From the NCBI RefSeq assembly GCF_036188265.1, contig NZ_CP108093.1, positions 1,240,001 to 1,304,000 on the forward strand: a stretch of 64,000 nucleotides of DNA, written 5' to 3'. A program made the position numbers and the translations under genes. Source of the DNA: Streptomyces sp. NBC_00247 (GTDB taxonomy: Bacteria; Actinomycetota; Actinomycetes; Streptomycetales; Streptomycetaceae). The notes below the pieces were generated by a model. That model saw only the letters and a list, made by a program, of their open reading frames with translations. It did not search any database and was not told where the DNA came from. Of the stretch, positions 54,475 to 62,852 are shown piece by piece (the first letter of the stretch is position 1; every line of letters starts with the position of its first letter).

Positions 54475-56523
54475 TCAGGGCTTCTTCACCTGCTCCTTGG
54501 GCCGGCGCTCGACCGGTCCGCGCCGGACGGAGCCCGGGGCGGTCCACTCCGCGCGCCTGCGGGCCCGCTTCTTCGCGACCTCGGAGGACTCCAGCTGGTA
54601 CGGCACCGAGGTGACCATGACCCCCGGGGTGAAGAGCAGCCGCCCCTTCAGGCGCAGCGCGCTCTGGTTGTGCAGCAGGTGCTCGTACCAGTGCCCGACG
54701 ACGTACTCGGGGATGTACACGCTCACCACGTCGCGCGGGCTCTCCCGGCGCAGCCCCTTGACGTACTCGATGACCGGACGGGTCACCTCGCGGTACGGGG
54801 AGTCGAGGATCTTGAGCGGGACGTTGATGCCGCGCCGCTCCCAGTCCTCGCGCAGTGCCTTGGTCTCCTGCGGGTCCACGCTGATGGAGAGCGCCTCCAG
54901 GTGGTCCGTGCGGATCAGCTTGGCGTAGGCGAGGGCGCGCAGGGTGGGGCGGTGGAGCTTGGAGACCAGGACGATGGCGTGGACCCGCGAGGGCCGGACG
55001 GTCTCGTCGGAGGGGGTCTCGTCGGCGGCGATCTCGCGGGCGACCCGGTCGTAGTGCTTACGGATCGCGGTCATCGTGCCGTAGAAGATCACCATGCCGA
55101 GCAGCGCGACCCAGGCACCGTGGGTGAACTTGGTGGCGAGGACGACGACCAGCACCAGGCCGGTGAAGAACGCGCCGAAGGTGTTGATGGCGCGCGAGCG
55201 GACCATGTGGCGGCGCTTGGCCGGGTCCGTCTCGGTGCGCAGGTGGCGGTTCCAGTGCCGGACCATGCCGGTCTGGCTGAGGGTGAACGAGACGAAGACG
55301 CCGACGATGTAGAGCTGGATCAGGCGGGTGGAGTCCGCTCCGTAGATCCAGACCAGCAGGATGGCCGCGCCGGCCAGCAGCACGATGCCGTTGGAGAAGG
55401 CCAACCGGTCGCCGCGGGTGTGGAGCTGGCGCGGCAGGTAGCGGTCCTGGGCAAGGATCGAGCCGAGCAGCGGGAAGCCGTTGTACGCGGTGTTGGCCGC
55501 GAGGAAGAGCACCAGGGCGGTGGCCGCGGCGAGGAGGACGAAGAGGAAGGAACCGTCCCCGAAGACCGCTGCGGCGACCTGTGAGATCACCGGGTCCTGG
55601 GTGAAGCCGGAGCCGACGGAAGCGCCGTTGTGGAACAGGTCCTTCGCCGGGTTCTCGGCCATCTTCACGTCGGTGACCATGGCCAGCGCGATGATCCCGC
55701 AGAACATGGTGACGGCCAGCAGGCCCATCATCGCGAGGGTGTTCGCGGCGTTCTTGCTCTTCGGCTTGCGGAAGGCGGGTACGCCGTTGCTGATCGCCTC
55801 GACACCGGTGAGCGCGGCACATCCGGAGGAGAAGGCGCGCAGCAGCAGGAAGACCAGCGCGAAACCGGCCAGTCCCCCGTGTTCGGGCTTGATCGTGAAG
55901 TCCGCGGTCGGCGCGTGCATGTCGTCACCGAGGATCAGCCCGCGGAAGGCTCCCCAGGCGATCATGATGAAGACGCCCACCACGAAGAGGTAGGTGGGGA
56001 TGGCGAAGAGCTTCCCCGACTCCTTCACTCCGCGCAGGTTCATCAGCGTCAGCAGCACGATCGCCGCGATGGCGGCGAGCGTCTTGTGCTCGATGACGAA
56101 GGGGATCGCCGATCCGAGGTTCTCCACGCCGGAGGAGATCGACACGGCGACGGTGAGGACGTAGTCGACGAGCAGCGCACTGGCGACGGTGAGTCCGGCC
56201 TTGGGTCCGAGGTTGGTGGTGGCGACCTCGTAGTCGCCGCCGCCGCTCGGGTAGGCGTGGACGTTCTGCCGGTACGAGGCGACGACCGTGAACATCAGGA
56301 CCACGACGGCGACCGCGATCCACGGGCTGAAGTGGTACGCCGACACGCCCGCGATGGAGAGCACCAGGAGAACTTCTCCCGGGGCGTACGCCACCGAGGA
56401 CAGCGGGTCGGATGCGAAGACGGGGAGGGCGATGCGCTTGGGGAGAAGGGTTTCTCCCAGCTTGTCGCTGCGCAGCGCCCGTCCGATCAGGATCCGTTTG
56501 GGCACGTCGGTCAGTTTGGACAC
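54475..56523 (-). CDS. KimA-like APC-family potassium transporter
   Basis: 682 aa with about 12 membrane helices and a ~200-residue cytoplasmic tail. The start reads KRILIGRALRSDKLGETLLP, KRIALPVFASDPLSSVAYAP, the signature of KimA (YdaO)-type K+/H+ symporters within the amino-acid/polyamine permease superfamily. It is divergent from two TrkA/CeoBC regulatory subunits, which supports potassium rather than amino-acid transport. On the minus strand TACGAT (56536 to 56531) ends seven bases before the GTG, with no ribosome site, so the transcript may be leaderless. Often annotated simply as an amino-acid permease. Confidence 0.85.
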   Translation of the reverse strand: MSKLTDVPKRILIGRALRSDKLGETLLPKRIALPVFASDPLSSVAYAPGEVLLVLSIAGVSAYHFSPWIAVAVVVLMFTVVASYRQNVHAYPSGGGDYEVATTNLGPKAGLTVASALLVDYVLTVAVSISSGVENLGSAIPFVIEHKTLAAIAAIVLLTLMNLRGVKESGKLFAIPTYLFVVGVFIMIAWGAFRGLILGDDMHAPTADFTIKPEHGGLAGFALVFLLLRAFSSGCAALTGVEAISNGVPAFRKPKSKNAANTLAMMGLLAVTMFCGIIALAMVTDVKMAENPAKDLFHNGASVGSGFTQDPVISQVAAAVFGDGSFLFVLLAAATALVLFLAANTAYNGFPLLGSILAQDRYLPRQLHTRGDRLAFSNGIVLLAGAAILLVWIYGADSTRLIQLYIVGVFVSFTLSQTGMVRHWNRHLRTETDPAKRRHMVRSRAINTFGAFFTGLVLVVVLATKFTHGAWVALLGMVIFYGTMTAIRKHYDRVAREIAADETPSDETVRPSRVHAIVLVSKLHRPTLRALAYAKLIRTDHLEALSISVDPQETKALREDWERRGINVPLKILDSPYREVTRPVIEYVKGLRRESPRDVVSVYIPEYVVGHWYEHLLHNQSALRLKGRLLFTPGVMVTSVPYQLESSEVAKKRARRRAEWTAPGSVRRGPVERRPKEQVKKP

Positions 56524-57014
56524 GCAGAGGATCGTAAGCGTTGGCCGGGGGCCCGCGGTCCTCCGCTACCCCGTTCCACCCCAATCTCCTGCGATCAGCG
56601 GAAAAGGAGTCGCAAACCTTAACGGAATCCTTGCGCCCGGCCGAACGGGTGTGACACCGCGCTTCCGTCCCGGCACCGGGGGTCACCCGCGGGTGACGGT
56701 TCCGCCGGCTCTCGTGGGCCTCGCGGCCCCGAGCGGCGCTCCGGCGCCTGCCCCAGCCCTTCCCGCCCTCCCTCTTTACTCCGCCTTTGCCGCCGCTTTC
56801 GCTCGTCTTGCACCGGGGCGCGCTCCGCCTTTGCCGAGGCGCCCGGCCGAACGCAGACTCGGTTGAGGCGGGCACGGGGATGCCGCTTAAGCTCATCCCC
56901 GGGCAACGACGGACGTGGTTGCCCCGTTTCTTTGCGCGGAAAGCCGAGAGAGAGTTGTGAGCACAGTGTTTTCGCAGGTCAGCCGGACGACCAGGACTGC
57001 GAGGTAGGCACAGG
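56524..57014. promoter_or_regulatory. Divergent kimA/trkA control region with two tandem hairpins
   Basis: 491 bp without a gene. Ahead of the TrkA gene, GGGGATG/CATCCCC (56876-56882 and 56894-56900) and GGGCAAC/GTTGCCC (56901-56907 and 56918-56924) form two adjacent stem-loops, ending 90 bp before the GTG at 57015. They could be a structured mRNA leader. The known c-di-AMP (ydaO) riboswitch consensus was looked for and not recognised. Confidence 0.5.
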
Positions 57015-57683
57015 GTGCATATCGTCATCATGGGCTGCGGGCGAGTCGGAGCAGCTCTCGCGCAGACCTTGGAACAGCAGGGGCACACGGTCGCCGTGAT
57101 CGATCAGGACCCCACGGCGTTCCGACGCCTCGGTTCCGGGTTCGGTGGCCGTCGTGTCACCGGGGTCGGCTTCGACCAGGACACCCTCCGCGAGGCGGGT
57201 ATCGAGGAAGCCGGTGCCTTCGCCGCGGTCAGCAGCGGCGACAACTCGAACATCATCGCCGCCCGGGTGGCCCGCGAGATGTTCAGCATCGAGAACGTCG
57301 CGGCCCGCATCTACGACCCCCGCCGCGCGGAGGTCTACCAGCGCCTCGGCATCCCCACCGTGGCCACGGTCCGCTGGACGGCGGACCAGATGCTGCGGCG
57401 GCTGCTGCCGTCCGGCGCCGAGCCGCTGTGGCGCGACCCGAGCGGCGGTGTGCAGCTCGCCGAGGTGCACACCACCCCCGCCTGGATCGGTCACAAGATC
57501 AGCACGCTCCAGGAGGAGACCGGGGTGCGTGTGGCTTTCCTCACCCGCCTGGGCGAAGCGATCCTGCCCTCGTCCCAGACGGTGCTGCAGGAGGGTGACC
57601 TGGTCCACGTGATGATGCGTACGGACGAGGTCGCGAAGGTCGAGGCGGCCTTCGCCGAGGGCCCCGAGGAAGGCGGTCACTGA
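57015..57683 (+). CDS. TrkA-family potassium uptake protein (CeoB-like)
   Basis: 222 aa from GTG. An N-terminal RCK_N Rossmann domain (MHIVIMGCGRVGAALAQTLE, VAVIDQDPTAF) is followed by an RCK_C domain after ~residue 140. TrkA proteins are cytoplasmic NAD(H)- or nucleotide-binding regulators of potassium channels or symporters. Its stop overlaps the next ATG. The divergent KimA-like gene is the likely transporter partner. Confidence 0.93.
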   Translation: MHIVIMGCGRVGAALAQTLEQQGHTVAVIDQDPTAFRRLGSGFGGRRVTGVGFDQDTLREAGIEEAGAFAAVSSGDNSNIIAARVAREMFSIENVAARIYDPRRAEVYQRLGIPTVATVRWTADQMLRRLLPSGAEPLWRDPSGGVQLAEVHTTPAWIGHKISTLQEETGVRVAFLTRLGEAILPSSQTVLQEGDLVHVMMRTDEVAKVEAAFAEGPEEGGH

Positions 57684-58363
57684 TGCGCGTGGCGATTGCC
57701 GGAGCCGGCGCGGTGGGCCGTTCCATCGCGGCCGAGCTGCTGGAGAACGGGCACGAGGTCCTGCTCGTCGACAAGGCTCCCACCGCCATCTCGGTGGAGC
57801 GGGTCCCGATGGCCGAGTGGCTCCTCGCCGACGCCTGCGAGATCACCTCGCTCGACGAGGCGGCGCTCCAGCGCTGCAACGTCGTGATCGCGGCGACCGG
57901 TGACGACAAGGTCAACCTGGTCGTCTCCCTGCTCGCGAAGACCGAGTACGGGGTGCCGAGGGTCGTGGCCCGCGTCAACAACCCCAAGAACGAGTGGCTC
58001 TTCAACGAGTCCTGGGGCGTCGACGTCGCGGTCTCCACCCCGCGTCTGATGTCGGCGCTGGTGGAAGAGGCGGTGAGCGTCGGCGACCTGGTCCGGCTGC
58101 TGCGCTTCAGCCACGGCGACGCCAACCTGGTCGAGCTGACCCTGCCCCCCGAGTCGGCCGTGGCCGGTACTCAGGTCGGCGAGGTGGAGTGGCCCGAGGA
58201 CACCTCCCTGGTCACCATCATCCGGGGTACGCGGGTGCTCACCCCGAGCCCCGAGGAGACGCTGGAGGCCGGCGACGAGCTGCTGTTCGTGGCCGCGCAG
58301 GCCCGCGAGGAGCAGCTGGAGGACCTCCTGTCGGTACGCCGGGACGAGTCGGCCGAGGACTGA
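57683..58363 (+). CDS. TrkA-family potassium uptake protein (CeoC-like)
   Basis: 226 aa; ATG within the TGATG overlap with the first TrkA gene. RCK_N Rossmann fold (MRVAIAGAGAVGRSIAAELL, VLLVDKAPTAIS) and C-terminal RCK_C domain. The pair corresponds to CeoB/CeoC of actinobacteria, two half-length TrkA subunits thought to form a hetero-oligomeric ring under the transporter. An 18-bp terminator follows. Confidence 0.93.
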   Translation: MRVAIAGAGAVGRSIAAELLENGHEVLLVDKAPTAISVERVPMAEWLLADACEITSLDEAALQRCNVVIAATGDDKVNLVVSLLAKTEYGVPRVVARVNNPKNEWLFNESWGVDVAVSTPRLMSALVEEAVSVGDLVRLLRFSHGDANLVELTLPPESAVAGTQVGEVEWPEDTSLVTIIRGTRVLTPSPEETLEAGDELLFVAAQAREEQLEDLLSVRRDESAED

Positions 58364-58412
58364 GGCGAGCCGGCCGAGGACTGAGGCGGCCCGGCAGGGC
58401 AGCGTGACGGCG

Positions 58413-58457
58413 AAGAGGGCCGGGACCGAGGGGTACGCACTCGGTCCCGGCCCTCTT
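58413..58457. terminator. Perfect 18-bp bidirectional terminator
   Basis: AAGAGGGCCGGGACCGAG (58413-58430) pairs with CTCGGTCCCGGCCCTCTT (58440-58457) around a 9-base loop, between the convergent TrkA and LacI genes. Confidence 0.9.
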
Positions 58458-58503
58458 CCACGCCCGGGTTCCCCGAGTCCACGGGCCCCGCTCTCCGCCG
58501 GGG

Positions 58504-59682
58504 TCACGCCCCGGGGACGGTGCTCCCCCGGACGATCAGCCGGTGCGGGATCGTCAGGTCGTGGGCGGGCAGCTCGTTGCGGGGGCTGTAGATGCGGTCG
58601 GCCAGGCACTGCAGGGCCCGCGCGGCGATCTGGTGCTTGTCGGGCGAGACCGTGGTGAGACCGGGGAAGCTGAAACGGCCGTCCTCGATGTCGTCGAAAC
58701 CGACGATCGCCAGGTCCTCCGGCACCCGCACGCCCCGCGCACGAGCCGTGTGCAGGGCGCCCAGAGCCAGTTCGTCGCTGAACGCGAACACCGCGTCGGG
58801 GACGGCGTCGCCGCCGCCTCCCCTGCCACCGCCACTCCGTCCGGTCCCGTCACCGTCTCTCGGGCCGCCGCCGCTCCGTCCGGTCCCGTCACCGTCTCTC
58901 GGGCCGCCGCCGCTCCGTCCGGTCCCGTCACGGCCTCCCGCGTCGCCACCCCCTCCGGTCCCGTCGCCGTCGAGCAGGTCCGCCATGGCACGGGCCCCGT
59001 CACTGCGGTGCAGCGAGGCCACGGGGCGCTCCCACGCGGGGCGGGGTTCGACACCGGCCCGGCGCAGCGCCCGCCGGTAGCCTTCCGCCCGCTGGTCCGC
59101 CGTACCGTTCTCCAGGTGCGGCTGGAGGCCGATGGCGGCGATGCGGCGGCGTCCGCACTCCAGCAGGTGGGTGGTGGCCTCGTCGGCCGCGGCCACGTTG
59201 TCCACCGCGACCCGGTCCGCCAGCCCGTCGGGGCTCCGCTCGCCGAGCAGGACGACCGGCAGCGCGCGGGGGGTGGCCGTGAGGTCCCGGGCCTTCAGGG
59301 CCCAGGGGCTGATGACGAGCCCGTCCATCACGCGGCCCCCGTCACCGGTGAGCAGGCGGCGTTCCGCCTCCGCGTCCCCGAGGGTCTGGTCGATGATCAC
59401 GGTCCACGACCGGCGCCGGGCCTCGTCCACCAGCAGCCCGGCGAGCTCGGCGAAGTAGGGCGAGTGCAGTTCCGGGATGGCGAGTCCGATGATGCCGGTG
59501 CGGCCCGCGCGCAGGCTGCGCGCGGCGAGGTTGGGCCGGTAGCCCAGTTCGTCGATCGCCTCCTGCACCCGCAGGCGGGTCGGCTCCGCGACCGCCGCGG
59601 AGCCGTTGACCACGTTCGACACCGTGCGTGGGGAGACTCCCGCGCGGAGGGCCACGTCCTTCAGGCTGCTGCTCACCCCCAC
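58504..59682 (-). CDS. LacI-family regulator with Gly/Arg tandem-repeat insertion
   Basis: About 392 aa from GTG 59682; ATG 59694 or GTG 59676 are alternatives. HTH and hinge are standard (SLKDVALRAGVSPRTVSNVV, LAARSLRAGRTG) and the C-terminal sensor is typical (IIGLAIPELHSPYFAELAGL, AIVGFDDIEDGRFSFPGLTT). Inserted before AVPDAVFAFSDELALG is a ~50-residue Gly/Arg/Asp-rich stretch made of 13-residue repeats, encoded by 39-bp direct repeats on the DNA. The family normally has a short loop there. It is divergent from a PhyH-type dioxygenase gene, with a LacI-like operator over that promoter, so it probably controls that gene. Confidence 0.9.
   Translation of the reverse strand: MGVSSSLKDVALRAGVSPRTVSNVVNGSAAVAEPTRLRVQEAIDELGYRPNLAARSLRAGRTGIIGLAIPELHSPYFAELAGLLVDEARRRSWTVIIDQTLGDAEAERRLLTGDGGRVMDGLVISPWALKARDLTATPRALPVVLLGERSPDGLADRVAVDNVAAADEATTHLLECGRRRIAAIGLQPHLENGTADQRAEGYRRALRRAGVEPRPAWERPVASLHRSDGARAMADLLDGDGTGGGGDAGGRDGTGRSGGGPRDGDGTGRSGGGPRDGDGTGRSGGGRGGGGDAVPDAVFAFSDELALGALHTARARGVRVPEDLAIVGFDDIEDGRFSFPGLTTVSPDKHQIAARALQCLADRIYSPRNELPAHDLTIPHRLIVRGSTVPGA
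58832..58931. repeat. 39-bp in-frame tandem repeat in the LacI gene
   Basis: Two full 39-bp copies start at 58832 and 58871, and a third, partial copy starts at 58910; a further degraded fragment lies near 58948. The unit encodes GRSGGGPRDGDGT on the minus strand and keeps frame, so copy-number changes would lengthen or shorten the insertion without breaking the protein. Confidence 0.9.
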
Positions 59683-59707
59683 ATCGTGGCACATGTGCGC
59701 CGCCATC

Positions 59708-59737
59708 ATTGCCACGTTGCAATCAACGATGTAAAAC
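59708..59737 (+). promoter_or_regulatory. LacI-type operator overlapping the PhyH promoter
   Basis: ATTGCCACGTTGCAAT (59708-59723) is a 16-bp near-perfect dyad of LacI operator type. It covers TTGCCA (-35, 59709-59714), which is 17 bp from TAAAAC (-10, 59732-59737). The arrangement predicts repression of the PhyH gene by the divergent LacI protein. Confidence 0.7.
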
Positions 59738-59776
59738 TACCGGCAGCCCACTCCGCTCAACCCTCAGGAGGCACCT

Positions 59777-60628
59777 GTGAGCCGATACGCCCACCCCCGG
59801 ACGGCCCTGGCCGGTCTCGATGCCGACGTGACGCCCGACGTGGAGGCCCTGTACACGGACGGCATCACCGCGCGGAAGGGTGCGTTCACCCCGGAGTGGA
59901 CCGACCGTCTCCGCGAGGACGTCGAGGTGGCGTTCCAGGAGGCGCTGGGGCGGCCCGGCGGCGCGGTCGGGCGCGGCCCGCACCGCTACTACGTCGAGAT
60001 CCACCCCGAGCAGCTGCGGGGATTCGTCGATCTCGTCGAGCACCCGTGGGTGCGGTCCGTCTGCGAGGCGGTGCTCGGCCCCGACTACCGGATCGTGGAG
60101 CTGGGCTTCGACGTCCCGCTCGCGGGTGCGGTCGACCAACCGTGGCACCGGGACTTCCCGATGCCGGAGGAGACCCGTGCCGAACGGCGGCTGACCTCCC
60201 TCGCCTTCAACGTGACGGCCGTCGACACCGAGGAGGACATGGGTCCCTTCGAGATAGCGCCGGGCACCCAGTGGGACGACAGTCCGGAGTTCGGCCACGG
60301 CATGTTCCCGCCCCGCTCCCACTACCCGCGCTACGCGGAGAGGGCCGTACGCAAGTACCCGCGGCGCGGCGACATCTCCGCCCGCAGCGCCCTGACCGTC
60401 CACCGCGGGACCACGAACCACTCGGTGAAGCCCCGGCCCGTGCTGGTTCTCGGGGTCGACGGCCCGGAGGCCGCGAACGGCGACCGGCACGACACCGCCG
60501 CGACCCGGTCGTACTGGGAGGGCCTGCCCGAGCGGGTCCGCCGCCACCTCGACTGCGCGGTCGTCGACACGCTGGTGCCCGTGACGCAGAAGCACACCAT
60601 CGAGGGTCTGATCATGGGCGACGCCTGA
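59777..60628 (+). CDS. Phytanoyl-CoA dioxygenase (PhyH)-family protein
   Basis: 283 aa; GTG start with AGGAGG upstream. A non-heme Fe(II)/2-oxoglutarate oxygenase: metal ligands H124 and D126 in PWHRDFPMP and distal H209 in ALTVHRGTTNHS are all present. PhyH-family enzymes hydroxylate varied small molecules; the substrate is unknown. The adjacent LacI regulator suggests a sugar-like or catabolic inducer. The gene end carries a triple ACGCCTG direct repeat (60621-60641) that includes the stop codon. Confidence 0.88.
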   Translation: MSRYAHPRTALAGLDADVTPDVEALYTDGITARKGAFTPEWTDRLREDVEVAFQEALGRPGGAVGRGPHRYYVEIHPEQLRGFVDLVEHPWVRSVCEAVLGPDYRIVELGFDVPLAGAVDQPWHRDFPMPEETRAERRLTSLAFNVTAVDTEEDMGPFEIAPGTQWDDSPEFGHGMFPPRSHYPRYAERAVRKYPRRGDISARSALTVHRGTTNHSVKPRPVLVLGVDGPEAANGDRHDTAATRSYWEGLPERVRRHLDCAVVDTLVPVTQKHTIEGLIMGDA

Positions 60629-60650
60629 CGCCTGACGCCTGCCCGGCATG

Positions 60651-60688
60651 CGGCGGCGGCGGACACCGTGAGGTGTCCGCCGCCGCCG
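60651..60688. terminator. Perfect 17-bp bidirectional terminator
   Basis: CGGCGGCGGCGGACACC (60651-60667) pairs with GGTGTCCGCCGCCGCCG (60672-60688) around a GTGA loop, between convergent PhyH and DUF3159 genes. Confidence 0.9.
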
Positions 60689-60711
60689 GAACGCGAGAGT
60701 GCCGGGTGCCG

Positions 60712-61524
60712 TCAGGCGTCGTAGTTCCGTGCCGCCGCGGTCTCCGCGCCGCGGGCGTTCTCGGCCTCCGCCTCGCGGGCCCGCTCCGCGGCGCGCTCCG
60801 CCTCGCGGTCCTTCTCCGCCTGCTCGGCGGCCTCCATCTCGGCGAAGACGTCGATCGGGGCCGGCGCCTTGGCCAGGAAGACCCAGGTGAGGTACACGGC
60901 GAGCAGGAACGGCGGGATCTTCAGTCCGACGAGCACCCAGCCGAGCTGGGCGGTGTCGGCCCACCAGTAGAGCGGGAAGAGGATCGCGCACTTGGCGAGC
61001 AGGATGAGGCCCCAGGCGTAGCTGGCCTTGGCGTAGGCGCGCTTGCGGCCGGGGTTCCTGGTCCGCCAGGAGAGGTTCTCCTTGAAGACCGGGCCGAGGA
61101 TGAGCCCGATCAGCGGGACGCCCGCCAGCGTGGTGATCAGATAGGCCAGCGCGAGGCCGAGCGTGTAGAGCATGCCCGGGAGGTAGAAGTCCTTGGCATT
61201 GCCCGTGATCATCGCGAAGACCACACCGAAGGCCACACCAAAAACGCCACTGAACGCGTGCTTGACGGTGTCCTTGCGGACCAGCCGGACGACGACCAGC
61301 AGCAGCGAGACCGCCAGCGCGGCGATGGCCGAGACGTGCAGGTTCTTGTTGAGGGTGAAGATGGTGACGAAGAGCAGTCCGGGCAGGACGGTCTCCACCA
61401 TCCCCCGGACCCCGCCGAACGCATCGAAGAGAGCGGCCTCGGTGACCGCCCTGTTCGTCGCGTCCTGCTGATCCGTGTCCGGGGTACGGTCCCCGTCGTG
61501 CGTCGGCTTGTCGTCGGACGTCAC
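60712..61524 (-). CDS. DUF3159 membrane protein
   Basis: 270 aa from GTG. After a short N-terminus, FDAFGGVRGMVETVLPGLLF starts the DUF3159 domain with about six membrane helices (LHVSAIAALAVSLLLVVVRL, DFYLPGMLYTLGLALAYLIT, WGLILLAKCAILFPLYWW). The C-terminus is a charged Glu/Arg-rich coil (AEQAEKDREAERAAERAREA). Function unknown; conserved in actinobacteria next to the OB-fold gene and potassium genes. Its start is three bases after the OB-fold stop, so the two are coupled. Confidence 0.9.
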   Translation of the reverse strand: MTSDDKPTHDGDRTPDTDQQDATNRAVTEAALFDAFGGVRGMVETVLPGLLFVTIFTLNKNLHVSAIAALAVSLLLVVVRLVRKDTVKHAFSGVFGVAFGVVFAMITGNAKDFYLPGMLYTLGLALAYLITTLAGVPLIGLILGPVFKENLSWRTRNPGRKRAYAKASYAWGLILLAKCAILFPLYWWADTAQLGWVLVGLKIPPFLLAVYLTWVFLAKAPAPIDVFAEMEAAEQAEKDREAERAAERAREAEAENARGAETAAARNYDA

Positions 61525-61527
61525 CGG

Positions 61528-61944
61528 CTACTCCTTGCCCAGCGGTCGCAATTCGTATGTGGGGTTGAACAGCACCCGGCGCCCGTGGCTCATGGCGACG
61601 CGGCCCGAGACGATGAGCCTGCGGCCTGGTTCGATGCCGACGATGGAGCGGCGGCCGAGCCAGACCACGTCCAGCGGCGCGGTGCCGTCGAAGAGCTCCG
61701 CTTCCAGAGCGGGCACTCCGGCACGCGGTCGCAGGGTGACGGTCCGCAACGTACCAGCCACCTTGACGATCTGGCGGTCCGAGCATTCGGAGATGCGGGT
61801 GCACCCCGACGCGTGCGCGTCCTCCTGGAGCTCCTCGGACTCCAGGTCCTCCTGGGAACTGGACAACCGGTCGAGCATGCGGCGGAAGCGCCCGGTGGAC
61901 CGCTCCGCCTTCCCGGCTCTGTCGAATCGAGGAACAGCACTCAT
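61528..61944 (-). CDS. OB-fold nucleic-acid-binding protein
   Basis: 138 aa from ATG 61944. A short helical N-terminus with QEDLESEELQED precedes an OB-fold domain (RQIVKVAGTLRTVTLRPRAG, VWLGRRSIVGIEPGRRLIVS, FNPTYEL), common in actinobacterial DUF3159 neighbourhoods. On the minus strand TACTCT (61956 to 61951) ends six bases before the ATG and no ribosome site is present, suggesting a leaderless transcript. Likely binds nucleic acid; role unknown. Confidence 0.87.
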   Translation of the reverse strand: MSAVPRFDRAGKAERSTGRFRRMLDRLSSSQEDLESEELQEDAHASGCTRISECSDRQIVKVAGTLRTVTLRPRAGVPALEAELFDGTAPLDVVWLGRRSIVGIEPGRRLIVSGRVAMSHGRRVLFNPTYELRPLGKE

Positions 61945-62053
61945 ACCCGAAGAGTACCGGTCTCGCGAGCCGGTCGCGGGGTCCGGAAAACTCACCCGGA
62001 CGAGTGCATGGCCATGCCCCGCGCGCAGCGACGCGCGACGGACCCGCGACGGC

Positions 62054-62746
62054 TCAGCCGCGCTCGAACCGGTAGCCCATTCCCGGCTCGGTGACGAAAT
62101 GCCGGGGGTGCGAGGGGTCGGCCTCCAGCTTGCGGCGGAGCTGGGCCATGTAGACCCGGAGGTAGTTGGTCTCCGTGCCGTAGGAGGGGCCCCAGACCTC
62201 CTGGAGGAGCTGCTTCTGGCTGACCAGCCGGCCGCTGTTGCGGACCAGGACCTCCAGCAGGTGCCACTCGGTGGGGGTGAGGCGGACGTCACGGCCCTCA
62301 CGGTGGACCTTCTTGGCCGCCAGGTCGACGGTGAACCCCTCGGTCTCGACGATCACCACGTCATCGGCGGCGTCCGGGCCGACCGGCTCCGCCCGGCGGA
62401 CCGAAGCCCGCAGCCGGGCGAGCAGCTCGTCCATGCCGAAGGGCTTGGTCACGTAGTCGTCGGCGCCCGCGTCGAGCGCCTCCACCTTCTCGTCGGAGGT
62501 GTGCCGGGCGGAGAGGACCAGGATCGGCACCCGGGTCCAGCCCCGGAGTCCCCTGATGACCTCGACGCCGTCCATGTCGGGCAGCCCGAGGTCCAGCACC
62601 ACCACGTCGGGGTGGCGGGCGGCGGCGAGCTGGAGGGCCGTGGCCCCGTCGGGCGCGGCGTCGACCTCGTACTTCCGTGCCTTCAGGTTGATCACGAGGG
62701 CGCGTACGATCTGCGGCTCGTCGTCGACCACAAGCACCCGGGTCAT
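62054..62746 (-). CDS. kdpE: KdpE-like response regulator
   Basis: 230 aa from ATG 62746 (AGGA upstream); a longer frame from 62848 lacks support. Receiver domain (RVLVVDDEPQIVRALVINL, phospho-acceptor Asp in VVLDLGLPDMDG, Lys in YVTKPFGMDELL) and OmpR-type winged helix (RLTPTEWHLLEVLVRNSGRL, YLRVYMAQLRRKLEADP). It lies after the KdpD gene on the same strand, with a GTGACGGC/GCCGTCAC hairpin (62810-62848) between them. Controls kdpFABC, which is not in the window. Confidence 0.94.
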   Translation of the reverse strand: MTRVLVVDDEPQIVRALVINLKARKYEVDAAPDGATALQLAAARHPDVVVLDLGLPDMDGVEVIRGLRGWTRVPILVLSARHTSDEKVEALDAGADDYVTKPFGMDELLARLRASVRRAEPVGPDAADDVVIVETEGFTVDLAAKKVHREGRDVRLTPTEWHLLEVLVRNSGRLVSQKQLLQEVWGPSYGTETNYLRVYMAQLRRKLEADPSHPRHFVTEPGMGYRFERG

Positions 62747-62852
62747 CGCGGTCCTGCCTTTCTGCTGCTGTACGGAGAAGAGATTCTGCTGCACCCGGAT
62801 GTCGGGGGTGTGACGGCCTCGGGCGTGCTGTTCGCCCCCCGCCGTCACGGCG

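Noticed and set aside
56700..57014. c-di-AMP (ydaO-type) riboswitch ahead of TrkA
   Set aside because: The conserved sequence blocks of that riboswitch could not be found; only two generic stem-loops are present.
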